Source: Sulfuricurvum sp. (GTDB lineage Bacteria > Campylobacterota > Campylobacteria > Campylobacterales > Sulfurimonadaceae). Taken from it: a stretch of DNA of 13,361 nt. The stretch lies in contig JACXUE010000018.1 of NCBI GenBank assembly GCA_014764075.1, positions 1 to 13,361 on the forward strand. Reading direction: 5' to 3'. Shown here piece after piece: positions 1 to 7,175 of this stretch. Under the pieces are notes generated by a model. It ran no database searches. It saw nothing but the letters and a program-made list of their open reading frames with translations, and was not told where the DNA came from. The position numbers and the translations under genes are program-made. Each line of letters opens with the position of its first letter. Positions within the stretch are counted from its first letter, which is position 1.

Positions 1-419
1 GCAATCGCGTCGCGGTTGATATGGGGGACGAAAGTGATAAAATTGTCTTCAAACGGGTTGATTTTTCCCTCCTTGATAATGTATCGGTACACGCGACGTT
101 TGGCACTGTAGCGGGCATGGAAGCCGCTATCAACCCATTCTATACGTTGGATCCGGATGGCGGAAGGGAGTTGGACATTGAGCATCTCTTTGAGTCGCTC
201 CAAATCATCCCAAAAATCGGGGAGATCGACATGGATGACCTGATGGGTGGCATGAACTCCCCGATCGGTGCGACCGGAGGCCTTGGGGGCAGCGGTGATT
301 TTGAGACGATGGAGTACGGTAATCAGACTCCCCATGACGGTGTTGTCGGTATTAGGTTGTTGCTGAGAGCCCATAAACGCCGAGCCGTTATAGCTCAGGG
401 TGATTTTGGCGCGACTCAA
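1..419 (-). CDS. truA: tRNA pseudouridine(38-40) synthase TruA, 3' part cut by the window edge
   Basis: The first 139 residues of TruA, the enzyme that converts uridines 38-40 of the tRNA anticodon arm to pseudouridine. Translating the minus strand from a TTG at 419 gives the family's N-terminal domain. The catalytic loop ASGRTDRGVHA places the nucleophile at Asp52 (Asp60 in E. coli), and the later block FHARYSAKRRVYRYII is also typical of TruA. The usual length is about 240-270 residues, so roughly the last 100 lie beyond base 1. The TTG start overlaps the last codons of the upstream permease gene (its TGA is 418-416). No in-frame ATG lies early enough to keep the first strand, since the next Met is residue 16. 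A plus-strand reading frame over 21-446 is only the antisense shadow. It is the last visible gene of the glmU operon. Identity is firm; the start is inferred from the conserved N-terminus. Confidence 0.93.
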   Translation of the reverse strand, partial: MSRAKITLSYNGSAFMGSQQQPNTDNTVMGSLITVLHRLKITAAPKASGRTDRGVHATHQVIHVDLPDFWDDLERLKEMLNVQLPSAIRIQRIEWVDSGFHARYSAKRRVYRYIIKEGKINPFEDNFITFVPHINRDAI

Positions 420-1438
420 AAACGGCTCCCCACTAGACGTCTATAAAAACCGTAGGTGATGATGATCCATAGAGCGGAAACGATCCAAATGGTATGATAA
501 CCGAGCCATTTTTGGGAGATGATGGTGACTGAATAGTATCCGACAATAGAGAGAAAGAGCCATAAATAGATCCACCGTTTTTGGTGACGGGCATGGACGA
601 TCCCCAAAGCGATGATCAAATAGATCGAAATGAGGGGAAAGAGGCTCAAGAGAGTATTGGTGATCAGAAGCTTCTTTTTTTTATCGCGGCGATCCGGATT
701 GATCCAATAATCAAAAGCATTGCGATAGACTGTCGGATCGGTATTGAGCATATCGTTGATATTAGCGGTTTTGAAAACCATCAATTTGAGCATGTCGTTA
801 TCATAGCTGTAACCCTTGCCTTGTTCAAGATGGAGCTGTAGAACACCGTTTTTGTTGATAAGTTTCGCTTTTTCAGCGGTGATGAGGATCTCCTCTTTCA
901 TCTCTTTGTTGAATAACACCACATCGCCGAACGTATGGGTCGTCTCATCGCTGCTATTGATAAAGAGCATCCAATCGCCAAAGTTATGACCGAATTCGGA
1001 GGCGCTAAGGTTGAATTTAGCTTCCGCCTTTTTTTGATCCAAAAAATTACTAGAGATGATTTTAATATAGGGGGTGATGACTAAATAGTTTACAAACAGC
1101 AATACGGAGAGCAAAAATGCGGGAACCGCCAAGACCCGTGCGATAAATGCGGGGGAGATCCCCAAAGAGAAAACAACCACCGTTTCATTATCGTTGGAGA
1201 GGCGATAGAGGGTGAGGGCACCCCCGACAACGAACGCAATGGGGAGAGTATAAAACAAAAGTTCGGGCAATACGAAGAGATAGAGTTTCCCCATCTCTAG
1301 CAGACTCAACCGTATCACCGCCGTATAGGTAGCGAGTTTGATCATAAAGATAACCGATGCGATCGCGAAAAGGGGTAAAAAGATCGAGAAAAACTGAATC
1401 GATAGGTTGGATAAAAGATATCGGCGTAATTTATCCAT
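416..1438 (-). CDS. LptF/LptG (YjgP/YjgQ) family LPS-export permease
   Basis: A 340-residue inner-membrane protein of the YjgP/YjgQ family. In LptB2FG these permeases extract lipopolysaccharide from the inner membrane and pass it to the periplasmic bridge. Three hydrophobic helices lie at about 14-34, 55-78 and 99-122. A polar periplasmic domain follows at about 125-250, where the family's beta-jellyroll sits, and then three more helices at about 258-281, 289-308 and 316-332. The segment ELLFYTLPIAFVVGG followed by LTLYRLSNDNE matches the family's coupling region around helix 2. Length is close to the usual 350-390. The start overlaps the end of the prepilin peptidase gene by 8 bases, and the end overlaps the truA start. 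I cannot decide between LptF and LptG from sequence alone, so no symbol is given. The partner permease and the ATPase LptB are not in the window. Confidence 0.88.
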   Translation of the reverse strand: MDKLRRYLLSNLSIQFFSIFLPLFAIASVIFMIKLATYTAVIRLSLLEMGKLYLFVLPELLFYTLPIAFVVGGALTLYRLSNDNETVVVFSLGISPAFIARVLAVPAFLLSVLLFVNYLVITPYIKIISSNFLDQKKAEAKFNLSASEFGHNFGDWMLFINSSDETTHTFGDVVLFNKEMKEEILITAEKAKLINKNGVLQLHLEQGKGYSYDNDMLKLMVFKTANINDMLNTDPTVYRNAFDYWINPDRRDKKKKLLITNTLLSLFPLISIYLIIALGIVHARHQKRWIYLWLFLSIVGYYSVTIISQKWLGYHTIWIVSALWIIITYGFYRRLVGSRF

Positions 1439-2180
1439 ATAGCCCCGCCAAATACGCGCTTACATAGGTGTCGAACATTAACACGATCCAGCACCCCATT
1501 GCCAAAAATGGGATAAAAGGGAGTTGTTTGGAATCTTCACTCTCTCCTTGTGTCAACAGCAGTGCTGGAAGTGCTAAGACTGCTCCGACAAAAATGGATA
1601 CGAGACCTAGTTGGATTCCGAGTAATGCCCCCATGGTTGCGGCGATCATGATATCAGCTTCGCCCATTGCCTCTTTTTTGATAGCGTAGGAGAGGTAAAA
1701 ACGCAGTAACGTAAACCCCCCTGCGAACAAAAGAGCGTTGGAAAAATTGTAACCGATCTGTCCAAGAGAGGAGGCGCTGAAAATCGCCACGGTAAGGGCG
1801 GAGAGGTTGATGCTGTCGGGCACCATTTTGTAGCGGTAGTCGATCACCGAGAGGGCAAGAAGCAGATCGAACGTAAGCGCTACACCGAACGCTTGAAAAT
1901 TAATCCCCAATTTTATCGCGCTAGAGAGGAAAATGAGACTGCTTAGGATTTCGATGATAGGGTATTGAGCCGAAATTTTGGTTCCGCAAAAAGCGCATTT
2001 CCCGCGTAAGAATAGCCATGAGAAGATCGGGATGTTGTGCCATGGGCGAAGGGGGGTGTTGCAGCTCATACAATGCGATGCGGGAAAAGAGACGCTTTGA
2101 TCGAGTGGAGTGCGGATAATGAGGACGTTCAAAAACGATCCGATCAAAGCCCCCAATATAACTGCGATAAATAATTCCAT
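1431..2180 (-). CDS. pilD: Prepilin peptidase (type IV leader peptidase, A24 family)
   Basis: A 249-residue polytopic inner-membrane aspartic protease that cleaves, and in many homologues N-methylates, the leader of type IV prepilins and type II pseudopilins. The N-terminus has the signature GSFLNVLIIR (14-23). A cytoplasmic loop carries two CxxC pairs, Cys37/Cys40 and Cys62/Cys65, which bind zinc in the family. The catalytic aspartates should be Asp113 (in VIDYRYKMVPD) and Asp175 (in MGEADIMIAA). The second motif is usually written GxGD, but here reads GEAD. Hydrophobic helices continue to the C-terminus. No pilin or secretion gene is nearby, so the substrates must be encoded elsewhere, for example competence or type II-like pseudopili. 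The ATG is fused to the uppS stop as TAATG, which suggests coupled translation. Family assignment is firm; methylase activity is not shown. Confidence 0.93.
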   Translation of the reverse strand: MELFIAVILGALIGSFLNVLIIRTPLDQSVSFPASHCMSCNTPLRPWHNIPIFSWLFLRGKCAFCGTKISAQYPIIEILSSLIFLSSAIKLGINFQAFGVALTFDLLLALSVIDYRYKMVPDSINLSALTVAIFSASSLGQIGYNFSNALLFAGGFTLLRFYLSYAIKKEAMGEADIMIAATMGALLGIQLGLVSIFVGAVLALPALLLTQGESEDSKQLPFIPFLAMGCWIVLMFDTYVSAYLAGLYG

Positions 2181-2857
2181 TAGTTCAATCCTCCAAAGCG
2201 TCTTTCGACCGTTCTAAATTTTTTGATGATGGTTTCGAGTTCTTTGGTCGTGAAATCGGGCCAAAGGGTATCGGTAAAAAAGAGTTCGGCATAGGCGGAT
2301 TGCCAAAGGAGAAAATTGGAGAGGCGGTGGTCTCCCCCCGTTCGGATCAGCAGATCGATATTGTGCTTGCAGTCGAGCGCGTTGTTCAGTTGTTCGACGG
2401 TGATTGGAGTGTGGGGGAGCAAATTGTTGACTGCGCGAACGATCTCATCCCGTGCTCCATAGTTGAGTGCCAAATTTTGTACCAATCCGTTGCAGTCGTG
2501 AGTTGCGTTTTGAAGATCATCGATCACTTTACGAAGCGATTTGGAAAATATCGAGAGATCACCGATAGGTTCAAAACGGACGTTGTTATTCAGATAGGTG
2601 GAACGTTCGCTTTTAAGGTATTTTTCGAGCAATTTCATCAAAAATTCGACTTCGAGTTTCGGACGTTTCCAATTTTCGGTACTAAAGGCATAGAGGCTTA
2701 GTTGATCGATTTCAGGATGATTGGAACAATAGCTTGTAATCGTTCGGACGATTTCAGCACCCTGTTCATGTCCGTGACTTCGATTGCGACCTTGTGCTTC
2801 CGCCCAACGGCCGTTTCCGTCCATGATAATCGCTATATGGCTTGGGCGGTTGCTCAT
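2180..2857 (-). CDS. uppS: Undecaprenyl diphosphate synthase (cis-prenyltransferase)
   Basis: Makes the C55 lipid carrier for peptidoglycan and O-antigen by adding eight isopentenyl units in cis to farnesyl diphosphate. The N-terminal motif HIAIIMDGNGRWA holds the diphosphate-binding Asp13 (Asp26 in E. coli). Further family blocks are LYAFSTENWKRP (55-66), LALNYGARDEI (129-139) and IRTGGDHRLSNFLLWQ (171-186), ending in ERRFGG. At 225 residues it is shorter than E. coli UppS (253) but contains every core block. One departure is Asp176, where E. coli has Glu213, a magnesium ligand; the change keeps the charge. The gene start overlaps the coaBC stop as ATGA (2857-2854), and its TAA shares a base with the next ATG. 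Shared placement with glmU and the LPS permease fits a role in envelope supply. Confidence 0.96.
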   Translation of the reverse strand: MSNRPSHIAIIMDGNGRWAEAQGRNRSHGHEQGAEIVRTITSYCSNHPEIDQLSLYAFSTENWKRPKLEVEFLMKLLEKYLKSERSTYLNNNVRFEPIGDLSIFSKSLRKVIDDLQNATHDCNGLVQNLALNYGARDEIVRAVNNLLPHTPITVEQLNNALDCKHNIDLLIRTGGDHRLSNFLLWQSAYAELFFTDTLWPDFTTKELETIIKKFRTVERRFGGLN

Positions 2858-4122
2858 AGGGATGCTGCTTGATCTAAAAGTGTGAGTGAGAGGGTCAACT
2901 TATCACTTTGAGGAAGTTTGACCCTCATGTCCTGAGTGATAAAATCGATTTGGTTGGTATCGCTTCCAAAAGGGTTGCTTTGATCGATAATGTTGAGACA
3001 TACGGCGTCGGCACCTTTTGTAGCCAAAAGCTTTTTGGCGTTTTCAAAGGCAACGGTGGGATCGGTTTCGGCTTTGAACGCGACGGTTTTGATCCCCTCT
3101 TTGTTGCATGATTTGAGCAAATCAACATTTTGTTTCATGGTTATACTCCATGTTTCTCCGAGCATCTCTTTTTTGAGTTTTCCACTCTGCGGATGGGTCG
3201 GGACATAATCGCTCACGGCGGCCGCCATAAAGAGGTACGGCTCTTTTTGGATCAGGGCTATCGGAGCATCGTGAATGAGTGAGGGTTTGGAGAGTTTCCC
3301 TTTTTTGGCGATGCGGATCGAATCGGTGAGATATTCCCTCATCTCCTCAGAACTCTCCACCTCGATGGTGTGAATCGATGTCGGAAGATTGGGTTCAAAT
3401 CGGGTTGCAATCAGGTTGACATCGGCTCCGCGTAAAAAGAGAGCGGCGGCAAGTGCTGAGGCCATTTTACCGCTGGAGCGGTTGGAGATGGTTCGGACAT
3501 CGTCGAGTTTTTCGATCGTTCCCCCTCCCGTGACGATGACGCGTCGATCCTGCCAAAATGAGTTTTGGAGCAATGCCCGTGCCGAATGCCAAAATATCTC
3601 CTGTGGTTCTGCCATGGCACCATCACCTACAACTTGACACGCCAGCTCTTTGGTTTGGGTGGCGATGATCTCATAGTTGGCGATGGCGAGCATTTTTTGG
3701 GAGGATTGGATCATCGGGTTTTGGATCATGTTGGTATTGGCGGAGGGGGCGAGGAGTTTGATCCCTGGATAGGCCAGGGCGCATTGGGTGAGAATCGTAT
3801 CGGCGATGCCGTTGGCGAGTTTGGCGATGGTGTTGGCGGTAACGGGGGCGATAATGAATAGATCTGCCCACTGCGCTATTTTGATATGGTTGAAATCATT
3901 CGCCCACGATTCGTTGGAGTCATCAAGGACACGGTTACGGCTGAGGGCTTCAAAGCTCAGTGGTTGGACAAACTTTTTAGCGGCAGGGGTCATAACGATG
4001 CGTACATCGGCACCCGCTTTGATATAGAGACGGAGAAGTTCGAGCGATTTGTATGCCGCGATCGATCCGGTGACACCCAAGAGGATTTTTTTGCCGGCGA
4101 GAAGATCGGAAGGAATCTGCAT
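2854..4122 (-). CDS. coaBC: Bifunctional phosphopantothenoylcysteine decarboxylase / phosphopantothenate-cysteine ligase (CoaBC, Dfp)
   Basis: Catalyses two consecutive steps of coenzyme A synthesis: joining cysteine to 4'-phosphopantothenate, then decarboxylating the product with FMN. The CoaC flavoprotein domain covers about 10-180. It has GVTGSIAAYKS (16-26), the active-site His79 in FNHIKIAQWAD, the FMN-binding PVTANTIAKLANG (93-105) and Cys162 in LACQVVGDGAMAEP. The CoaB domain covers about 190-422, with VTGGGTIEKLDDVR (197-210), NRSSGKM (214-220), FMAAAVSDY (298-306) and VAFKAET (347-353). The substrate-clamp motif normally written PxMNxxMW reads PSANTNMI (126-133), so the first Met is Ala. 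About 20 extra residues (near 270-292) precede the AAVSDY strand. The ATG is fused to the glmU stop as TAATG, and the TGA overlaps the uppS start. Cytosolic and probably essential. Confidence 0.96.
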   Translation of the reverse strand: MQIPSDLLAGKKILLGVTGSIAAYKSLELLRLYIKAGADVRIVMTPAAKKFVQPLSFEALSRNRVLDDSNESWANDFNHIKIAQWADLFIIAPVTANTIAKLANGIADTILTQCALAYPGIKLLAPSANTNMIQNPMIQSSQKMLAIANYEIIATQTKELACQVVGDGAMAEPQEIFWHSARALLQNSFWQDRRVIVTGGGTIEKLDDVRTISNRSSGKMASALAAALFLRGADVNLIATRFEPNLPTSIHTIEVESSEEMREYLTDSIRIAKKGKLSKPSLIHDAPIALIQKEPYLFMAAAVSDYVPTHPQSGKLKKEMLGETWSITMKQNVDLLKSCNKEGIKTVAFKAETDPTVAFENAKKLLATKGADAVCLNIIDQSNPFGSDTNQIDFITQDMRVKLPQSDKLTLSLTLLDQAASL

Positions 4123-5420
4123 TATTTCCCTTTGCCGAAAAATTTGGTAAAAAATCCCGCTACTTTGCGGATAGGGGTACGGCTGAGGATGAGGATGTCG
4201 CTCTCGTATTTCCCCGCTGTGACGGTGGTTCCGGCGGCGATCATGACGTCATCGGCAATCTCTACGGGGGCGACGAGCTGGGTATCGCTACCGACGAAAA
4301 CGTTTTTGCCGATGATGGTTTGGTATTTTTTAACTCCGTCGTAGTTGCAGGTGATGGTTCCCGCGCCGATGTTGGTACCCTTATCGATCGTTGCATCCCC
4401 CAAATAGCTCAAATGTCCCGCTTTGACTCCCGTGAGGGTTGATTTTTTCACCTCGACAAAGTTTCCGACATGGGTGTCTTCGAGAACACTCAAGGGACGA
4501 AGGTGGGCGAGAGGTCCCACATCGGAATTTTTGACCACGCTATCTTCAATTACACTGTGGGCTTTGATATGGGAGTTAGAGATAAGGGTGTTTCCGCAAA
4601 GACGTACACCGTTCTCTACGATACATTCTCCCTCGAATTTGACCCCCTCCTCGATATAGATCGTCTCAGGGAGTTGCAGTATTACCCCCACATCCATCCA
4701 TGCGCGGCGGAGCCGATCCATCATGATGATCTCCGCTTGGGCAAGATCGTTTTTGGAGTTGACCCCTTTAAACTCCACCTCTTCGACATAAAGTGGTGCG
4801 ATGGATAAATGATCGTTGCGCGCCATCTCGATAACGTCGGTTAGGTAGTATTCCCTTTGAGCGTTGGCGTTAGAGAGGCGGGGAAGATAGGTTTGGAGTA
4901 CGTGGTGTTTGAACGCATAAACTCCGGCGTTGACGGTGTTGATCTCTTTTTCGGTATCGGTTGCGTCTTTCTCTTCGACAATACGGAGCACTTGATCGTT
5001 TTCAATGATGACACGTCCGTAGCCTAAGGGATTATCGAGTGGGATAACCGACATGACGATATCGGCGGGGTTGGCGATAAATTTCTCGATGGAAGAGCGT
5101 GTGATGAGAGGCATATCGCCGTTGAGCACCAATACATCCTCATAGCGGGGGCGTACCCCCATCATAGCCCCCCCCGTACCAGGGAAATTTTCGACGTCTT
5201 GAGTGACGAAAGTGAGGTGATCGAAATATTTCTTCATCGCAGCGATTACGGCATCTTTTTGGTGAGCTACCACGACAATGACGTCATCGGTGATTTCAAG
5301 TGCGGCTTTGATACTGTAATAGAGCATTTCTCGCCCGCTAATCTCATGGAGAACCTTTGCTTTGGGCGATTTCATACGGCTCCCTTTGCCGGCAGCCAAA
5401 ATAACGATGGAGAGATTCAT
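4122..5420 (-). CDS. glmU: Bifunctional GlmU: glucosamine-1-phosphate acetyltransferase / GlcNAc-1-P uridyltransferase
   Basis: Makes UDP-GlcNAc, precursor of peptidoglycan and lipid A, in two steps: acetylation of glucosamine-1-phosphate and uridylyl transfer from UTP. The N-terminal pyrophosphorylase domain has ILAAGKGSRMKSPKAKVLHE (7-26) and the magnesium-binding LNGDMP (99-104, Asp102). The GTGGA block (81-85) stands where E. coli has GTGHA. From about 255 onward, hexapeptide repeats form the left-handed beta-helix. The catalytic His336 lies in KAGHLSYLGDA, followed by NIGAGTITCNYDG (350-362). The frame is open upstream to 5456, but the start at 5420 is chosen: it has GAGGAG (5431-5426) five bases upstream, and the protein then begins MNLSIVILAAGKG like its homologues. 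This gives 432 residues, near the usual 430-460. It heads the minus-strand operon. Confidence 0.97.
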   Translation of the reverse strand: MNLSIVILAAGKGSRMKSPKAKVLHEISGREMLYYSIKAALEITDDVIVVVAHQKDAVIAAMKKYFDHLTFVTQDVENFPGTGGAMMGVRPRYEDVLVLNGDMPLITRSSIEKFIANPADIVMSVIPLDNPLGYGRVIIENDQVLRIVEEKDATDTEKEINTVNAGVYAFKHHVLQTYLPRLSNANAQREYYLTDVIEMARNDHLSIAPLYVEEVEFKGVNSKNDLAQAEIIMMDRLRRAWMDVGVILQLPETIYIEEGVKFEGECIVENGVRLCGNTLISNSHIKAHSVIEDSVVKNSDVGPLAHLRPLSVLEDTHVGNFVEVKKSTLTGVKAGHLSYLGDATIDKGTNIGAGTITCNYDGVKKYQTIIGKNVFVGSDTQLVAPVEIADDVMIAAGTTVTAGKYESDILILSRTPIRKVAGFFTKFFGKGK

Positions 5421-5542
5421 CGATACTCCTCTAAAGAATTGGTGTAATCTTATCAAATTTCCATTAATTTAATCGAAAACCCCGTTGAACTTGTGGTATC
5501 ATAACCGTTTTAAAGAACTCAATTTTTTTTAAGGTACGTAGG
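5421..5542. promoter_or_regulatory. Divergent glmU / motA intergenic region with two candidate -10 elements
   Basis: This 122-base AT-rich gap must hold the promoters of both the envelope operon (minus) and the motility operon (plus). On the minus strand TAAGAT (5452-5447) could be the glmU -10 box and would leave a leader of about 20 bases. On the plus strand TATCAT (5497-5502) matches five of six positions of TATAAT and would leave a leader of about 35 bases before motA. Neither has a convincing -35 box, which fits epsilonproteobacterial sigma-70 promoters, known to rely on the -10 box and upstream AT tracts. I see no GG-N10-GC sigma-54 element and no clear sigma-28 element. The box assignments are inference. 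Confidence 0.35.
5426..5431 (-). promoter_or_regulatory. Ribosome binding site of glmU
   Basis: On the minus strand GAGGAG sits five bases before the ATG at 5420. It settles the glmU start in favour of 5420 over the in-frame ATG at 5456. Confidence 0.8.
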
Positions 5543-6310
5543 ATGGACTTGGGTACGGTCATCGGGTTGGTATTGGTTTTAGGATTATTAATCGCATCAA
5601 TGATGATGGGAGTTGGTATTGGTCCATATATTGATATTCCATCGGTACTCATTGTCGTCGGAGGTTCTATTGGAGCGTTGTTGATTGCGTTCAAAATGGA
5701 ACAAATGAAGATTTTTGTAAAAATCTTCATGGTGGCGATCAAACCGACGATCGACAACCGTCCCGAATTAATTCAAAAATTGGTTGGTTACGCAACGCAG
5801 GCCCGACGAGACGGTATTTTGGCACTTGAAGCAGCGGCTAACAGCGAAGAGAACAAATTTTTAAAAAAAGGGCTTTCAATGGCGGTTGATGGGAACGAAC
5901 CTGATACGATACGAGCCCTTTTGGAGATCGAGATGGAGCAGACAAGCGAGCGGCACAAAGGAAACGCTGCTATCTTTAGTACATGGTCGGGACTAGCGGG
6001 AGCGATGGGGATGATCGGTACCTTGATCGGTCTGGTTGCGATGCTTTTGAACATGGCCGATCCCAGTGCGATCGGACCCTCTATGGCGGTTGCGTTGTTG
6101 ACAACACTCTACGGCGCGATGATCGGAAATATTTTCGGCGGACCGATTGCCAATATCCTCAATGTCCGTAATGCCGATGAAGATTTGACCAAAGCGATGA
6201 TTTTAGAGGGGATCATGTCGATCCAAGCGGGAGATAATCCCCGTACCCTCGAAGCTAAGCTCTTGGCCTACCTCCCGCCGGCTGAGCGGGTGAGTCAGTT
6301 CGACTCATAG
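5543..6310 (+). CDS. motA: Flagellar motor stator protein MotA, PomA-like (sodium type)
   Basis: A 255-residue inner-membrane stator subunit; five copies surround two MotB to form the ion-driven torque unit of the flagellum. Four membrane helices are visible: about 4-24, 32-52, 149-170 and 180-203. The large cytoplasmic loop between helices 2 and 3 carries the charged patch ARRDGILALE (87-96), which touches FliG in the family. The sequence follows sodium-type PomA closely: Asp31 in YIDIPS, GMIGTLIGLVAMLLNM with Thr160 in helix 3, and MAVALLTTLYGA with Thr187/Thr188 in helix 4. An oddity is Gly153 where MotA/PomA/ExbB/TolQ proteins nearly always have Pro in the AP-x-x-G motif at the start of helix 3; the second conserved Pro (Pro201) is kept. 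It is first in the plus-strand operon, 13 bases before motB. Sodium specificity is inference. Confidence 0.95.
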   Translation: MDLGTVIGLVLVLGLLIASMMMGVGIGPYIDIPSVLIVVGGSIGALLIAFKMEQMKIFVKIFMVAIKPTIDNRPELIQKLVGYATQARRDGILALEAAANSEENKFLKKGLSMAVDGNEPDTIRALLEIEMEQTSERHKGNAAIFSTWSGLAGAMGMIGTLIGLVAMLLNMADPSAIGPSMAVALLTTLYGAMIGNIFGGPIANILNVRNADEDLTKAMILEGIMSIQAGDNPRTLEAKLLAYLPPAERVSQFDS

Positions 6311-6323
6311 GGGATGCACATAG

Positions 6324-7175
6324 ATGGGTAAGAAAAAATGTCCGGATTGTCCAGAGTGTATGCCTGAGTGGCTAGCCGCATTCGGGGATTTGATGTCATT
6401 GCTGTTATGCTTCTTCGTTTTGCTCCTCTCGATGTCGTCGATGGATGCCAAAAAGGTCTCTGAAGCGATCGGATCGCTCGCCGGAGCGATGTCGGTGCTA
6501 GAAGGGGGAGAGCAAACGGAAATTTCTAAACGCCGTCTGCAAATTGCTACACCGATCGAAAGTGAAGACGAAACGAGTGATTCGGTGAACCGAATCACCG
6601 AAGCGGTGGCGGAAATCAATGAGATGAAAGAGAAAGGAAAAGGCCCCTCGGTCAGTCTCGAAGAGTCTCAAGACGGATTTGTGATTCAGCTCCCAGCATC
6701 CCTTTTATTCAAAGAGGGAAGTGCGAAAATCGAAGATGAAGATGCGATTTTGTTTCTTAAACGGATTTCAATGATCGTTCAGGAGCTGCCGAACGAAGTG
6801 GAGGTGAGCGTTCGCGGTCATACCGACGACTCCAATCCAGGGCGTACCAGCCCCTACCGAGACAACTGGGAAGTTTCGACCGCTCGTGCTATCGCCGTAT
6901 TGCAAGAGCTGATGATGGATGGAATTAGGCCTGAGCGTCTCCATGCTGCCGGTTTTGCTCAGTTCCGTCCGATAGCGAGCAATGCTACGGCAGAGGGGCG
7001 AGCGAAAAATCGCCGTGTCGAACTCTATTTTTTTGGTGCAAAAGCGGAGAAAAGAGGGGAAATGGAAAAAACAATTTTGGATCAAGCGGGTTTAAGCGCC
7101 ACCCCTAACGCGACCGAGGTAGTGGGAGCCGCTCCGGCGTTGGATGTTCCTGCCGCAGCTGCTGAAGTGAAATAA
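6324..7175 (+). CDS. motB: Flagellar motor stator protein MotB, PomB-like (sodium type)
   Basis: A 283-residue stator subunit that conducts the ion and anchors the complex to peptidoglycan. A short cytoplasmic tail is followed by one membrane helix (about 20-40) with the ion-binding Asp22 in FGDLMSLLLCFFVLLL. That helix, including a Cys seven residues after the Asp, matches PomB (Asp24, Cys31) far better than the YADFLSLLLALF helix I recall from Campylobacter MotB. A linker and plug region (41-110) precedes an OmpA-like peptidoglycan-binding domain (about 118-240) with VRGHTDDS (163-170) and GRAKNRRVEL (225-234). The Ala/Pro-rich tail (257-283) is unlike the core. The N-terminus is unusual: CPDCPEC gives three cysteines (6, 9, 12) in a CxxCxxC spacing. 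AGGGG (6309-6313) serves as the ribosome site. The stop overlaps the fliP start as TAATG. Confidence 0.95.
   Translation: MGKKKCPDCPECMPEWLAAFGDLMSLLLCFFVLLLSMSSMDAKKVSEAIGSLAGAMSVLEGGEQTEISKRRLQIATPIESEDETSDSVNRITEAVAEINEMKEKGKGPSVSLEESQDGFVIQLPASLLFKEGSAKIEDEDAILFLKRISMIVQELPNEVEVSVRGHTDDSNPGRTSPYRDNWEVSTARAIAVLQELMMDGIRPERLHAAGFAQFRPIASNATAEGRAKNRRVELYFFGAKAEKRGEMEKTILDQAGLSATPNATEVVGAAPALDVPAAAAEVK

Noticed and set aside
21..446. Plus-strand open frame of 141 codons at the left edge
   Set aside because: It is antisense to a clear TruA reading frame with catalytic motifs; its own translation resembles no family I recognise.
2300..2701. Plus-strand open frame inside uppS
   Set aside because: The opposite strand carries all the UppS motifs, and this frame has no ribosome site or recognisable domain.
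3886..4344. Plus-strand open frame spanning the coaBC/glmU junction
   Set aside because: Antisense shadow of two conserved enzymes.
5543..6310. ExbB or TolQ instead of MotA
   Set aside because: The four-helix layout, the ARRDGILALE loop and the following MotB and FliP genes identify a flagellar stator.
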